A stretch of 35,699 nt of DNA from an uncultured Eggerthellaceae bacterium (GCA_934631995.1 CAKTYF010000007.1:1-35699); one strand, 5' to 3'; positions 8,684 to 17,279 are shown, counted from the first letter of the stretch. The notes: a model not told the origin generated them from the sequence alone. Translations and numbers: made by a program.

Positions 8684-11032
8684 TTAATGCGCGGTCATGT
8701 TGCGAGAATTCGAGCAGGTGAAGTAAATAATCTGATGATTCTCGGCGAGTTTTTCCAGCAGCTGGCGCGTGCGCTGCATCAAAGCGTCGTCAACGTTGAT
8801 GAAGGGGTCGTCCATAACAATGAACGGACGCTCTTTTTCGTAGAGCGCATCGCACAGCGCCATGCGCATGCACACCATGACCAGATCGGCGTAACCGGCG
8901 CTCAGGCTTTCCTGATGACGCGTTGCACCCGTTTGCGAGTACGTCATGTGAAAATCGCTGTCCACCTGGACTTTCTTGACGTCGATAGCTCCTGTTTCAT
9001 CCACCAACATGCGGAAATAATGCTGGAAGCGCTCCTGCACCGGGCCCGCATACGTCGCACAAAGCTGCTCTTTCGCGTGCTCCAAATAAGCCATGGTCGC
9101 ATCAAGCGTTGCCACGTCTTTCTCGATTTTTTTCCGCTGTTCCGTGAGTGTCTGAAGCTGATCTTGCAGCAGGGGGATCTTATCAACGCGCTCTTGCAGT
9201 GTTTGAATGCGCTGGGAATCTTTCACGCGACCCTGGAACGACCCCTCCTGCGCCGCAACCAAACGTTGTTCTTGCGCCTGAAGCTCCTGCAGGTTCAAGG
9301 TACGGAAGCGGTCCTCGTCGGAGCGCTTCCACGCGCACAAGCCATTTGCCTCTACGAACTGGGAAAACGCTTGGTCGGCGGCAACAACGTTTTGACGCAT
9401 TTGATGCAGCGCGCGAGCGTTATCACGCAAGAGCTCCAGCGTTTCTGCGTTCAGCGTTCGGGAGTCAATGCGATGTGTGTTGCAGAAGGACTCGAGCTCA
9501 CGTTGCGCCGAGAAAGCACGTCTGATCAGGTCGTTTGTGCGCGCCAGCGAGCGAGCGTGCTCTGCCGCGCGCGCCGCAGCGTGCGCTGTCTCTCGCGCTT
9601 CTTGCGCCGCCAGCTGCGCCTGCTTCTTGTTACGAGCGTGCATAACGCCACCACCAACGCAAAACGCGATGCCAGCCAACGCTGCAGCAATTCCAGCATA
9701 GAGTTGACCTGCGAAAACGCACGCTATGCTTGCTGTATCCATTACGGCAAGCGCGGCGCCCGCCAGAAGCAGGATAACCCCCACCACGACAAGCGCGATG
9801 CCCACACCGCTGCCTTTTGCCGTGACTGCTGTTGGAGCTGCGGGGGACGTGGGCGCGTTATCCAGCCACTCGGCGTCACCGCGGAAGCCAGCATCGGCAG
9901 CAGGGATGCCGTGCGCGCCCGCCGCGCCGCTGGAGACCCCAGCGACACCAGCGGCACCAGAAGCCGAAGCAGCACCAACAGCGCTAGCACGGACACCCTG
10001 CGCGGGAGCGGGCGCAGCGGCGCCTTCACCGCGAGCGGCACCTTCCCCATCAGAGGCCGTTTGCAGAGCCTGCGCCGCAAACGCGTCGATGTCCGCCTGC
10101 GTCACGCCCGCTTGTTTCACCAGGTCAAGACATTGCAGTTCCTCATTCGCGCGATGCACTTCCCCTTCGCTAGGCACAGCTCCACCCAGCGATGCCTCAA
10201 GTCGCTGGTACTCGTCCCTTGCCTGCTTGCGAGCGTTTTCAAGCCGCATGCACTCAAGCGCCATGCTGCGACGCGCCTGCAAGTCAACCGCTTCGGCAAT
10301 TTCCGTGCGCACCTGCGCGAGCCCATGACGCTGCTGCTCTATATTAGAAGCAAGGCGACCCTCGCGATCACGCACGCGCTCAAGTTCGCCCTGAGCCGTG
10401 GAGAGCTGCACCAATTCTTCGTTGACCTGGGAAATCTGCGCCACAACAGCCGTATGAGCCCCACCTTGTCCGCGATAAGGCACTTGCTGGGCGCGCGCTT
10501 TTTTCAGCAGATCCATTGCCGATTCGAAATTGCGCGTGCCATCGGTATTGTCCACCAAATTGCCCAGCTTCGCCTTGATATCAGCCGTTCCCAACGCGTC
10601 GGCAAGGCGATTTTGCGGAATATACGCGCTGCGCTCGAAGGAATCAGCGTCCAGACCGAACAACGTAATGCCCGGAATGGTGCCCAACTCGTCAGTGCGC
10701 TTCCCCGAAATCTGATCGAACACCGCAAGCGTATCATCTTTGGGTGCTGCGCCGAAACGACGTTCTATTCGATATATACGCCCGCCTGCATGCACGACCA
10801 GCTGGCCTCCATACGCGCCCCCTTGCCAGGGAGCGTAACGACGACGCAGGTCTTTGTCCAGGTCGCGCTTATGATGGCGCGGCATCCCATACAGCATGCA
10901 GCGAATAAACGCCGCAAGCGTGGTTTTTCCCGAGCCGTTCGGCTGCTCAATAACCGTCAGGCCGTTGTTGAAATTGAACGTGCGTTGGCTCAACCCACCA
11001 AAATTTTCAATGGTGCAGCTCACTAAATTCAC
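8684..11032 (-). CDS. YhaN/SbcC-like AAA-type ATPase with central membrane segments
   Basis: A 782-residue SMC/Rad50-like ATPase. The Walker A motif is PNGSGKTTLAAF (31-42). The C-terminal part has SLSAGYADLVMV (signature motif) and PFIVMDDPFINVDD (Walker B/D-loop). Between lie coiled-coil arms. In the centre are two hydrophobic helices (about 410-470), as in Bacillus YhaN, rather than the zinc hook of SbcC. An Ala/Gly-rich low-complexity block (about 330-390) precedes them. The GTG start overlaps the stop of the upstream nuclease gene by four bases (GTGA), with GGAGAGG upstream. With the YhaO-like partner it should form a membrane-linked DNA-end processing complex; this role is inferred from Rad50/Mre11 relatives. 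Confidence 0.88.
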   Translation of the reverse strand: MNLVSCTIENFGGLSQRTFNFNNGLTVIEQPNGSGKTTLAAFIRCMLYGMPRHHKRDLDKDLRRRYAPWQGGAYGGQLVVHAGGRIYRIERRFGAAPKDDTLAVFDQISGKRTDELGTIPGITLFGLDADSFERSAYIPQNRLADALGTADIKAKLGNLVDNTDGTRNFESAMDLLKKARAQQVPYRGQGGAHTAVVAQISQVNEELVQLSTAQGELERVRDREGRLASNIEQQRHGLAQVRTEIAEAVDLQARRSMALECMRLENARKQARDEYQRLEASLGGAVPSEGEVHRANEELQCLDLVKQAGVTQADIDAFAAQALQTASDGEGAARGEGAAAPAPAQGVRASAVGAASASGAAGVAGVSSGAAGAHGIPAADAGFRGDAEWLDNAPTSPAAPTAVTAKGSGVGIALVVVGVILLLAGAALAVMDTASIACVFAGQLYAGIAAALAGIAFCVGGGVMHARNKKQAQLAAQEARETAHAAARAAEHARSLARTNDLIRRAFSAQRELESFCNTHRIDSRTLNAETLELLRDNARALHQMRQNVVAADQAFSQFVEANGLCAWKRSDEDRFRTLNLQELQAQEQRLVAAQEGSFQGRVKDSQRIQTLQERVDKIPLLQDQLQTLTEQRKKIEKDVATLDATMAYLEHAKEQLCATYAGPVQERFQHYFRMLVDETGAIDVKKVQVDSDFHMTYSQTGATRHQESLSAGYADLVMVCMRMALCDALYEKERPFIVMDDPFINVDDALMQRTRQLLEKLAENHQIIYFTCSNSRNMTAH

Positions 11033-12135
11033 AGGGCAACATCCTCTCCGCGAAGCGCGCGCAAACCGCACAAGATGATGCGCTGCTTTTCCTCTTCTGT
11101 CTCGTTCGATGCCAAAACCGCGCGCACGAAAGCACCTCGCAGCGATTGGTCGTATTCGAAATCCGCTGCATCCACCACTAAGCGCGTCTTATCAACCACC
11201 TTCGCGAAGAAGAAATCCCTGTTCAGGCTTGCCTCAAGATACGACAGATCCTTGTTCGCGTCGGCGGAATAACCGCCCTGCAGCTCAAAGCGGACCAAGC
11301 TATCGCTGGGGATGTTCTGCTGAGCAGCGGCCTCCTGCGCCATGGCAAGCATGGTCGCAACGTTATCAACGTTTGTTATTCCTACTGCCACGGTGTAGAA
11401 TCGCCTGCGCGCAAAGGGGACAAACTCCCAGCTCAGCACATGGTTTTCGTAAGTTAACTCCACGAAGCCCTTGGGGCCGCACTCATCAAAGCCGCGGCCT
11501 TCCAAACAGCCACTGTAAACCGCCGTGCCGCGCGCATCCAGCTTTTGCTTGCTGAACGAATGGCTGTGACCCAAAGCAAGGTAATCAATGCCACGTCCAC
11601 GCAGTTGCGCCGCATCGATAGCGTAAGGGCCAAAGGTTGTGCCCAGTTGGCCGTGCAACATCACAATGTTCGTCAGGCTTTCATCCAGCTGCAGCCCCTG
11701 GCACAAGTCGCGCAGCTCCTGATCGGAGCCACTTATCTGCGGAAGAGTACGACCGCTTATCGTAATGCCGCCATATTGCACCGTTTCCCACTGTGCGCCG
11801 AAAATCTTCACATTGCGCGACAAATGGTGCCCCAACAAAGCGGTAGACACAGCATCATGATTTCCCGGAACCAGTAAAAATTCCACGTCAGGAGCATTTT
11901 TCATGGCTTCATACACAACATCTTGCGTTGTTGCGCTCACGCGAACGCTGTCAAGCAAATCGCCTGCCACCATAACAACGCGCACGTTCGTCTGCCGCGC
12001 ATGATTGATAAGCGCCAGAAACGTTTCCAGGATTTCGCCGCGGCGCACGTCCGCTTTTTCGGGAGGCAGCGCCGAATCCATGGGCGCATCTAAATGGATA
12101 TCCGCACAATGAATTAGCTTCAAAGCAACACTCAC
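11029..12135 (-). CDS. YhaO/SbcD-like metallophosphoesterase (Mre11-type nuclease)
   Basis: A 368-residue calcineurin-like phosphoesterase. The metal-site motifs are all visible: ADIHLD (D12, H14), AGDLLD (D59), PGNHD (N92, H93, D94), MLHGQLG and LALGHSHS. The C-terminal part resembles the capping region of YhaO/SbcD proteins. Start at GTG (VSVALKLIHC), which leaves a normal short N-terminus; the ribosome site is weak, and a GTG at 12165 is an alternative. It precedes and overlaps the ATPase gene, the arrangement expected for an SbcCD/YhaON-type DNA repair pair. Confidence 0.9.
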   Translation of the reverse strand: MSVALKLIHCADIHLDAPMDSALPPEKADVRRGEILETFLALINHARQTNVRVVMVAGDLLDSVRVSATTQDVVYEAMKNAPDVEFLLVPGNHDAVSTALLGHHLSRNVKIFGAQWETVQYGGITISGRTLPQISGSDQELRDLCQGLQLDESLTNIVMLHGQLGTTFGPYAIDAAQLRGRGIDYLALGHSHSFSKQKLDARGTAVYSGCLEGRGFDECGPKGFVELTYENHVLSWEFVPFARRRFYTVAVGITNVDNVATMLAMAQEAAAQQNIPSDSLVRFELQGGYSADANKDLSYLEASLNRDFFFAKVVDKTRLVVDAADFEYDQSLRGAFVRAVLASNETEEEKQRIILCGLRALRGEDVAL

Positions 12136-12295
12136 TTTTCTTTCGTGTTCTTGTCTCTTTAACACCTTTGGCGCTTTTACTCGCCCGGCATCCCAGACGC
12201 GCCCAAGCCAGCAACGATGCCGCCGATGGTCGCGCCTTCGCCGCCCCTTGGCTTGCGTTAACGCCCGACCGCCTTAGGTTTAATCCCCAGGACGT

Positions 12296-12314
12296 CGCTC
12301 GGCTTCGCCGAGCG
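12296..12314. repeat. Perfect 8-bp hairpin CGCTCGGC-TTC-GCCGAGCG
   Basis: CGCTCGGC (12296-12303), loop TTC, GCCGAGCG (12307-12314). No T-run follows on either strand, so it is not an ordinary terminator. Its role is unknown. Confidence 0.5.
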
Positions 12315-12358
12315 CTTCGCCTAGCATTGTACGCCAAGCAGCAAGCCGCGCCTCCCCG

Positions 12359-12388
12359 TGACAAATTACCCCACCTTTTATCAACAAT
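12359..12388 (+). repeat. 30-bp repeat, copy 1 (degenerate palindrome)
   Basis: Reverse-complemented, this matches 29696-29725 at 29 of 30 positions, with the central AAGGTGGGGTAATTTGTCA identical. Here the outer dyad arms are decayed, whereas the second copy is a perfect 11-bp-arm palindrome. This copy is intergenic; the other lies inside a coding region. Function unknown. Confidence 0.75.
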
Positions 12389-12784
12389 CTGCGCAACCCG
12401 GCCTAGATGGTCGCCTCGTAATCGTGAGAATCCCCGCAGTCAAGAAGCATCCGCCGTGCAACCATGGGAAATCATGCCACAAAGGAGCATTCACTGAGTG
12501 CTTGTTGAAAAACAGGCCTCGAATTCAGGCAAATCAACGATATTCGGTGGTTCGATTTTGAATTCGCAACTGTTTCACGGCGACTCAAATCACCCACTCA
12601 TTTAACCTTGAGAATAACACCAGGTCAGAGAGGTGCAGAAAAATCTTTCGCAGCTGCCGGTTTTCACTCGGGAACAACGGCGCCCCTTCAACAACCGAAT
12701 ATCGTGCATTTGCCTGCATTTGCGATCAAAAATCCAACAACTACCCATCGTGCAACAAAAAACAGAGCAAGGAGAGACGCATTG

Positions 12785-12828
12785 GGTTACCTATCCTTTG
12801 ATAGGTAACCTTGACTATATAGTCAAGG
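12785..12828 (+). promoter_or_regulatory. Two back-to-back perfect hairpins in the zinc-ribbon gene leader
   Basis: GGTTACCTAT (12785-12794) pairs with ATAGGTAACC (12801-12810) around a 6-base loop. Immediately after, and sharing two bases, is the perfect 20-bp palindrome CCTTGACTATATAGTCAAGG (12809-12828). The second ends 7 bases before the AAAGGAG ribosome site (12835-12841). They could be operators for dimeric repressors, or RNA hairpins controlling ribosome access. Confidence 0.7.
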
Positions 12829-12845
12829 AGCGCGAAAGGAGAAAA

Positions 12846-14096
12846 ATGGAAGACGAACTGCCTAAACAGGACGAAGACGAATCTGAAATTAATGTTGCAA
12901 ATCCACCCGCAGGCGTAGAAGAAACAGCTGTTTCAGAAAACGCCATCAATGAAAAGGGAGATAGCAAAGCGAAAATGCAGGATGAATCGGTGTCGACCAA
13001 CGATAACAGCATCAAGAACCGCGAAACCGACATTCAAAATTCAGCAGAAGAAAACAGCCCGTTGCTGCCCGCTAACAAAAACGGCACCGAAGACGAAAGC
13101 CGACAAGAGACGCCAGTTACAGAAGCCGCCAACGCACCCAAATTCTGCACAAAGTGCGGTGCTCCTCTAGATGAAGGTGCAGCCTTCTGCGCAAAATGCG
13201 GCAACCCCGTAGACGAAGAAAGCAACAAAGAGTCGGCAATTACACCAGCGAAGCCCGAACAAGAAAGCGCCTCGGAGAAGACCAAAGAAAAAGCCTCTTT
13301 CATTAAGAAATTTGGAGCAAAGAAGATTGGCGCAGTCGCCGTCGTCGCAATCGTGGTCATTGCCGCGCTCTTAATAGTTCCTCCCATGTTCAGAACACCT
13401 GATGAGCTTTTTGCCGCCAGAGAATATAAAGCGGCATATGAAAAGAGCGCAGAAGATGCCAAGCCGGAAATGCTTGGGAAGATTATCGAAAAAGGCAAGT
13501 ACGATATCGCGTATTCACTTGCCGCATCTGACGATGAGAAGAAAAGAGTTCTCCTTGGTGCATGCTCTGCTGGGAAATTCGAAGACGCTCTTCAGTTAGC
13601 GGAAACAACCGAGCAAAAGGATACGATCTCATTCGTCAATGGCATCGCTTACGTGTTCAAAACCGATTGCCTTGAAAACCTAAAAGATTCTGACTCCTTC
13701 GTCTTAAAGAAGGCGTGGTATGGCGGAAGAGAGAAAGGAATAGCTCTCCAAGTACAAGGAAGCAACTCCTACGGTCAACCCGTTCAGAACTATTACTATT
13801 TCACGTATTCATCCGACAAGGGAAGGTACAAATATAGCAACTCGGTAAGCTCTCTCAAAGACGAAACCATTTATAAATATGCTGATGACTGGGATGAAAA
13901 ACTCGAAAAAGCTCTAGATAATGCAACCCGAAGCAGTCTTCGCAAGCTAACAGTAGAGTCATATGCTGTAGACTCTAATGTTGTCGACGCTGTAAATAAC
14001 CTCTTCAAAGCAACAAAATTCAAGGACATCGCCCTTGCACCCGACCTTTCCATTAAAGAATTCGGCACCCTAAGCGGCGGAGAAGGGGCTGCGTAA
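12846..14096 (+). CDS. Zinc-ribbon single-pass membrane protein of unknown function
   Basis: A 416-residue protein. Residues 1-97 are acidic and disordered-looking. A zinc ribbon follows with C101, C104, C115 and C118 (FCTKCGAPLDEGAAFCAKCG). A Lys-rich stretch then leads to one membrane helix (about 161-180) and an outer domain starting TPDELFAAREYKAAYE. This layout (cytoplasmic zinc ribbon, one helix, extracytoplasmic domain) is common in zinc-ribbon proteins of Gram-positive bacteria, without a known role. AAAGGAG lies 4 bases before the ATG, so the start is firm; the longer frame back to 12633 is rejected. Codon use is richer in A-ending codons (AAA, GAA) than its neighbours, and it is the only plus-strand gene in a minus-strand region, suggesting acquisition by transfer. 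Confidence 0.85.
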   Translation: MEDELPKQDEDESEINVANPPAGVEETAVSENAINEKGDSKAKMQDESVSTNDNSIKNRETDIQNSAEENSPLLPANKNGTEDESRQETPVTEAANAPKFCTKCGAPLDEGAAFCAKCGNPVDEESNKESAITPAKPEQESASEKTKEKASFIKKFGAKKIGAVAVVAIVVIAALLIVPPMFRTPDELFAAREYKAAYEKSAEDAKPEMLGKIIEKGKYDIAYSLAASDDEKKRVLLGACSAGKFEDALQLAETTEQKDTISFVNGIAYVFKTDCLENLKDSDSFVLKKAWYGGREKGIALQVQGSNSYGQPVQNYYYFTYSSDKGRYKYSNSVSSLKDETIYKYADDWDEKLEKALDNATRSSLRKLTVESYAVDSNVVDAVNNLFKATKFKDIALAPDLSIKEFGTLSGGEGAA

Positions 14097-14165
14097 TTTT
14101 CTTTTTAGCAAGCTTTCCGAGTGGGCTTTTGCTGCAAACAAAACGACCCCATGCAAGCAAACAGC

Positions 14166-14331
14166 CAGAAATTGACAAGTTTACGAGACTTTTGGAACAG
14201 CAGCGCATCTGAAAAGGGTGTGCGGCTTGCATTTCCCCAGGTCGTAAATACGGAAGATGCCGCGAAGGGCTACTCAAGCGCCTTCACGGCATCATTTCTT
14301 TCCAAAAGCTTCGGAAACTTGTCAATTTCTG
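14166..14331. repeat. 32-bp inverted repeat bounding a 166-bp element
   Basis: Left arm 14166-14197 and right arm 14300-14331 are inverted copies matching at 29 of 32 positions without gaps. The arms start CAGAAATTGACAAGTTT and end CTTTTGGAA. They enclose 102 bp with no gene. It lies 69 bp after the zinc-ribbon stop and 122 bp before the 3' end of modC, in a 356-bp spacer that otherwise holds nothing I can identify. Size and structure fit a MITE-like remnant, but no target-site duplication was seen. It could alternatively form a large RNA hairpin. Confidence 0.7.
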
Positions 14332-14452
14332 CACATCACCTTGCACGACCATTCCAAACAAGGTAAATCAGAGCTAGACAAACATCTCATCACCCTTGAA
14401 CGAACACCCAGGCAAGAAAACCTGGCGGGGTCGGCGTCCCGGAAGCAAGCGC

Positions 14453-15556
14453 CTAATGCGTTACCGTGTAGATGGCGCTGGGTGGAATGCACAAGTCAAC
14501 CACATCGCCCGACTGGATGAACTCCTCCTGCTTTACCGCAAGTTTATCCTGCTTCAGCTGCACGTAGCTTTTCTCCAGATACGCTCCCTGCGCGCGCTGG
14601 TGATCGAGCTGCTTTTCCGTCTCAAAATCAAGCGTCACCCAATGCTCAAAACGCGAATCGCTCGCGTGAAGAGCCCGCGCGCGGTACACATTTCGCGGAC
14701 AATGCCCCGTGGCAAGATGAATATACGAAGCACGAACACCCAGATAGATAGCGTTTTCTGGCACCTCTTCGTCAACGTTGAGCTCCACACCCCACTCGGG
14801 ACACCAAACGGCATGCGAGTCACGATACTCGCAGCGTGTCATGTTCTTGCACCCGGAAAGCTTCATGGCGGCAAGCGATGACGGCCGCCCCACGGTCTCT
14901 CCTGGCGTGCCAATCGACTCAATCTTGCCGTTATCAACCACGGCAATGCGATCACATAAGCGATACGCCTCATCAATATCGTGACTTACATACATAATGC
15001 TGCCGTCGAAGCTGTCGAAAAGCGCTTGCATGTTCTGCTCAAGCTGCGCTTTCAAGTGGGAATCAAGCGCGCTGAAAGGCTCATCAAGCATCAAAATCGC
15101 AGGTCGGGCCGCCAACATGCGCGCCAACGCAACGCGCTGCTGCTGACCACCCGAAAGCTGCAAGGGATAGCGGTCCTCGAATCCTATAAGCGAAAAACGC
15201 CGCAGCTCCGCCTGCACAATGCGGTCGCGTTCCTCGGCGGGGACATCTTTACCCAGGCCAGCCGCGATATTTTTTGCTACCGACATATGGGGGAACAGCT
15301 GGTAGTTTTGGAACAACAGGGCGGTTTTGCGTTTTTGCGGGCTCATGTTCACCCGCGCCGCGCTATCGAAATACGTGGTACCGTTGACAATAATCTTACC
15401 CTCATCAGGCGTCTCAACACCGGCAATGCAGCGCAACGTCATCGATTTGCCGCATCCGGAAGCGCCCAGAAAGCCAAGCGTTTCGTTTCCGACCTCGAAG
15501 CTCACCTCAAGGTCAAACGTCGCAAGCTTCTTGCGAATGTCAACAACAACGCTCAT
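14453..15556 (-). CDS. modC: Molybdate ABC transporter ATP-binding protein
   Basis: A 367-residue ABC ATPase that powers molybdate import. Walker A is GASGCGKSMTLR, the signature is LSGGQQQRVALARML, Walker B is AILMLDEPFSALD, and the H-loop is YVSHDIDEA. The C-terminal region (about 240-367) is a divergent TOBE-like regulatory domain. The ATG lies inside the last codons of modB (17-base overlap) with AAGGAGG 6 bases upstream, so the two are translationally coupled. Specificity for molybdate (rather than sulfate or tungstate) is inferred from the ModA-like lipoprotein and adjacent moeA. Confidence 0.92.
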   Translation of the reverse strand: MSVVVDIRKKLATFDLEVSFEVGNETLGFLGASGCGKSMTLRCIAGVETPDEGKIIVNGTTYFDSAARVNMSPQKRKTALLFQNYQLFPHMSVAKNIAAGLGKDVPAEERDRIVQAELRRFSLIGFEDRYPLQLSGGQQQRVALARMLAARPAILMLDEPFSALDSHLKAQLEQNMQALFDSFDGSIMYVSHDIDEAYRLCDRIAVVDNGKIESIGTPGETVGRPSSLAAMKLSGCKNMTRCEYRDSHAVWCPEWGVELNVDEEVPENAIYLGVRASYIHLATGHCPRNVYRARALHASDSRFEHWVTLDFETEKQLDHQRAQGAYLEKSYVQLKQDKLAVKQEEFIQSGDVVDLCIPPSAIYTVTH

Positions 15557-17114
15557 CGCGCACCTCCTTGCATCTGCGAACCCCGGACCCATCAGCGGAA
15601 ACGATCGCGCCGCCATTGGCGCACGTCGCCGCGCCATCCGCAGCGCCCGCAGTCACGCCACCATCGGTAGCCGCCACAGCGCCGTTGCCGTCACCTGCAG
15701 CTCCCGAGCCGCGCCCCTGTTTCCGCCCGCGCTTCTTCCCCTGGGAGGGTCGCGCCAGATACTTTTGCGTGCGCGAAGAATACACGTTGATGAACAGGAT
15801 AACCAAAAACGAAATCAGGATAACCACAATGACCCAGAAGATGGCCGCGTCGGTGTTGCCGCCCATCCAGTCGTAGTAAATTGCCAGCGGAATAGTCTGC
15901 GTGATGCCAACGTAGTTGCCTGCGAAGAACAACGTGCAGCCGAATTCGCCCATGGCACGCGCAAAGCCCAGCACCGTGCCTGCCGCAATAGAAGGCCAGG
16001 CCAGCGGCACCATGATGCGCGTAAAGATGCGCGCCTCTCCCCAGCCCAGCGTGCGGGCCGCATCAAGCATGTTCGCATCCAGATTCTCGAACGCGCCGCG
16101 CACCGTGCGATACATCATGGGGAAACCCACCACTGAACAGGCAATAACCGTTGCCGGCCACGTGAACACAATGTCAATGCCATGAGCGATAAGCCACTTG
16201 CCCGTTGCAGAATTTCCGCCGAACAGCATGAGCAGCAAAAAGCCGCAAACCGTGGGCGGCAACACCATGGGAATGGTGAAGATGGTGTCCAAAATGCCCT
16301 TGAGCCTGCTTGACGCCTTAACGGTAAGCCACGCCGCCAAAAGACCCAGCAGAAAGATAATAACAATCGCTACGCCCGTGGTGCGCAGCGACACCCACAG
16401 CGGGCTCCAGTCAAGCTCTTGCAGGAAGCGCGCAACCCAGGCAAGACCCGTGGGCGCGCCCACCACGGAAATCTCGGACGCCGGCAAAATCAAGCCCGAC
16501 TCCGCGTAAATGCCACCCGCGCTGCAATCCTCCGAATCGCCCTGCGTGATGGTGGCGTAATACACGCCTTCTTCGACCTCAACGCCAAACGAATACGTGT
16601 AGCCACCCATCTCAACTTGCGGTGCGCTGGTGAAAAACACCTGGTTATCAAGTGTTTCCAAACGCGTTCCGCCGTTCGATGATGCGCTATCGATTGTTTT
16701 AAGCATGCTGATAAATTCTTCCTGGAACGAAGCATCGGACAGCGAAATGCCCAGCGCAGAAACGCGCGATGCCGGAATGTACACAAGGGAATAGCCGCGC
16801 GCATTCACCACCGCGAAGGCATCGGCAGAAGCCATTTGGTAGCGGTAGCCGTAATACGTTCCCGAATAAGCCCTGTTCGTGCCCTTGTTCAAGCGCTCAA
16901 AGGACGAGAAGCCAAAGCTATCCTTGCCCATAACAATGGCGGTTGCATCTTCGGAAATCTCCGCCGACGACTCGCTTGATCCAACCTGTTGATCAGCCGT
17001 GAAAGCGGCTTTATAGGTTGCATCAGACGAATCGGCCCACGATACCGCGGGCAAAAGCATCGCACACATCAGCGCCGATGCCAGGCACATGGCAAGCTTC
17101 TTGATAACCTTCAC
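15540..17114 (-). CDS. modB: Molybdate ABC transporter permease with N-terminal extracytoplasmic domain
   Basis: A 524-residue protein, over twice the usual ModB length (about 225). Residues 1-27 are a signal peptide or anchor. Residues 28-235 form an extracytoplasmic domain of unknown family (repeated Tyr/Gly patches such as AYSGTYYGYRYQM). Residues 240-447 are the permease core, with the EAA-type loop DAARTLGWGEARIFTRIMVP (351-370) that docks ModC, and MGEFGCTLFFAG. Residues 450-524 are a basic then Ala/Gly-rich tail. The frame is continuous, so this is a fusion, not an assembly of two genes. The GTG start has AAGGGG 5 bases upstream. It lies between modA and modC. The extra domain could help capture ModA or sense substrate; this is inference. 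Confidence 0.9.
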   Translation of the reverse strand: MKVIKKLAMCLASALMCAMLLPAVSWADSSDATYKAAFTADQQVGSSESSAEISEDATAIVMGKDSFGFSSFERLNKGTNRAYSGTYYGYRYQMASADAFAVVNARGYSLVYIPASRVSALGISLSDASFQEEFISMLKTIDSASSNGGTRLETLDNQVFFTSAPQVEMGGYTYSFGVEVEEGVYYATITQGDSEDCSAGGIYAESGLILPASEISVVGAPTGLAWVARFLQELDWSPLWVSLRTTGVAIVIIFLLGLLAAWLTVKASSRLKGILDTIFTIPMVLPPTVCGFLLLMLFGGNSATGKWLIAHGIDIVFTWPATVIACSVVGFPMMYRTVRGAFENLDANMLDAARTLGWGEARIFTRIMVPLAWPSIAAGTVLGFARAMGEFGCTLFFAGNYVGITQTIPLAIYYDWMGGNTDAAIFWVIVVILISFLVILFINVYSSRTQKYLARPSQGKKRGRKQGRGSGAAGDGNGAVAATDGGVTAGAADGAATCANGGAIVSADGSGVRRCKEVRDERCC

Positions 17115-17244
17115 GCGTTCCCCTTCGAACTTTTATACCCACACGCTAACCTGCGCCAACCTGCGCCGACAGCTTATCGCACGAACGTTCAGCATGCCGC
17201 AACCACACGCGCAACAGCCGCACACGCAGCAGGCGCCGTTCACG

Positions 17245-17279
17245 AAAACGAGCGGGCAGCGCATTCGTGCCACCCGCTC
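17245..17279 (-). terminator. Probable terminator/attenuator between modA and modB
   Basis: On the minus strand GAGCGGG (17279-17273) pairs with CCCGCTC (17256-17250) across a 16-base loop, followed by a short TTTT run. It lies 31 bp after the modA stop. The T-run is short, so partial read-through into modBC is likely, giving more binding protein than transporter. Confidence 0.5.

Larger units (their letters stand above)
12136..12845. other. Long intergenic region before the zinc-ribbon gene
   Basis: Roughly 710 bp between the divergently oriented YhaO-like and zinc-ribbon genes. I see no convincing gene. It holds a short hairpin (12296-12314), one copy of a 30-bp repeat shared with 29696-29725, and two perfect hairpins next to the zinc-ribbon start (12785-12828). 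From about 12480 onward it is clearly more AT-rich than the flanking chromosome. Confidence 0.6.

Noticed and set aside
8009..11026. 1005-codon plus-strand open frame opposite the YhaN-like and EamA genes
   Set aside because: Antisense shadow; its product is Arg/His-rich with no family motif, while the minus strand encodes complete known proteins with ribosome sites.
12480..12600. Attachment site or tRNA fragment marking an integrated element
   Set aside because: A TGGTTCGATT stretch resembles a T-arm but nothing else of a tRNA is present and no integrase gene is in the window.
14405..14440. Terminator after modC
   Set aside because: CCAGG/CCTGG is only a 5-bp stem with the T-run in the loop rather than after the stem.
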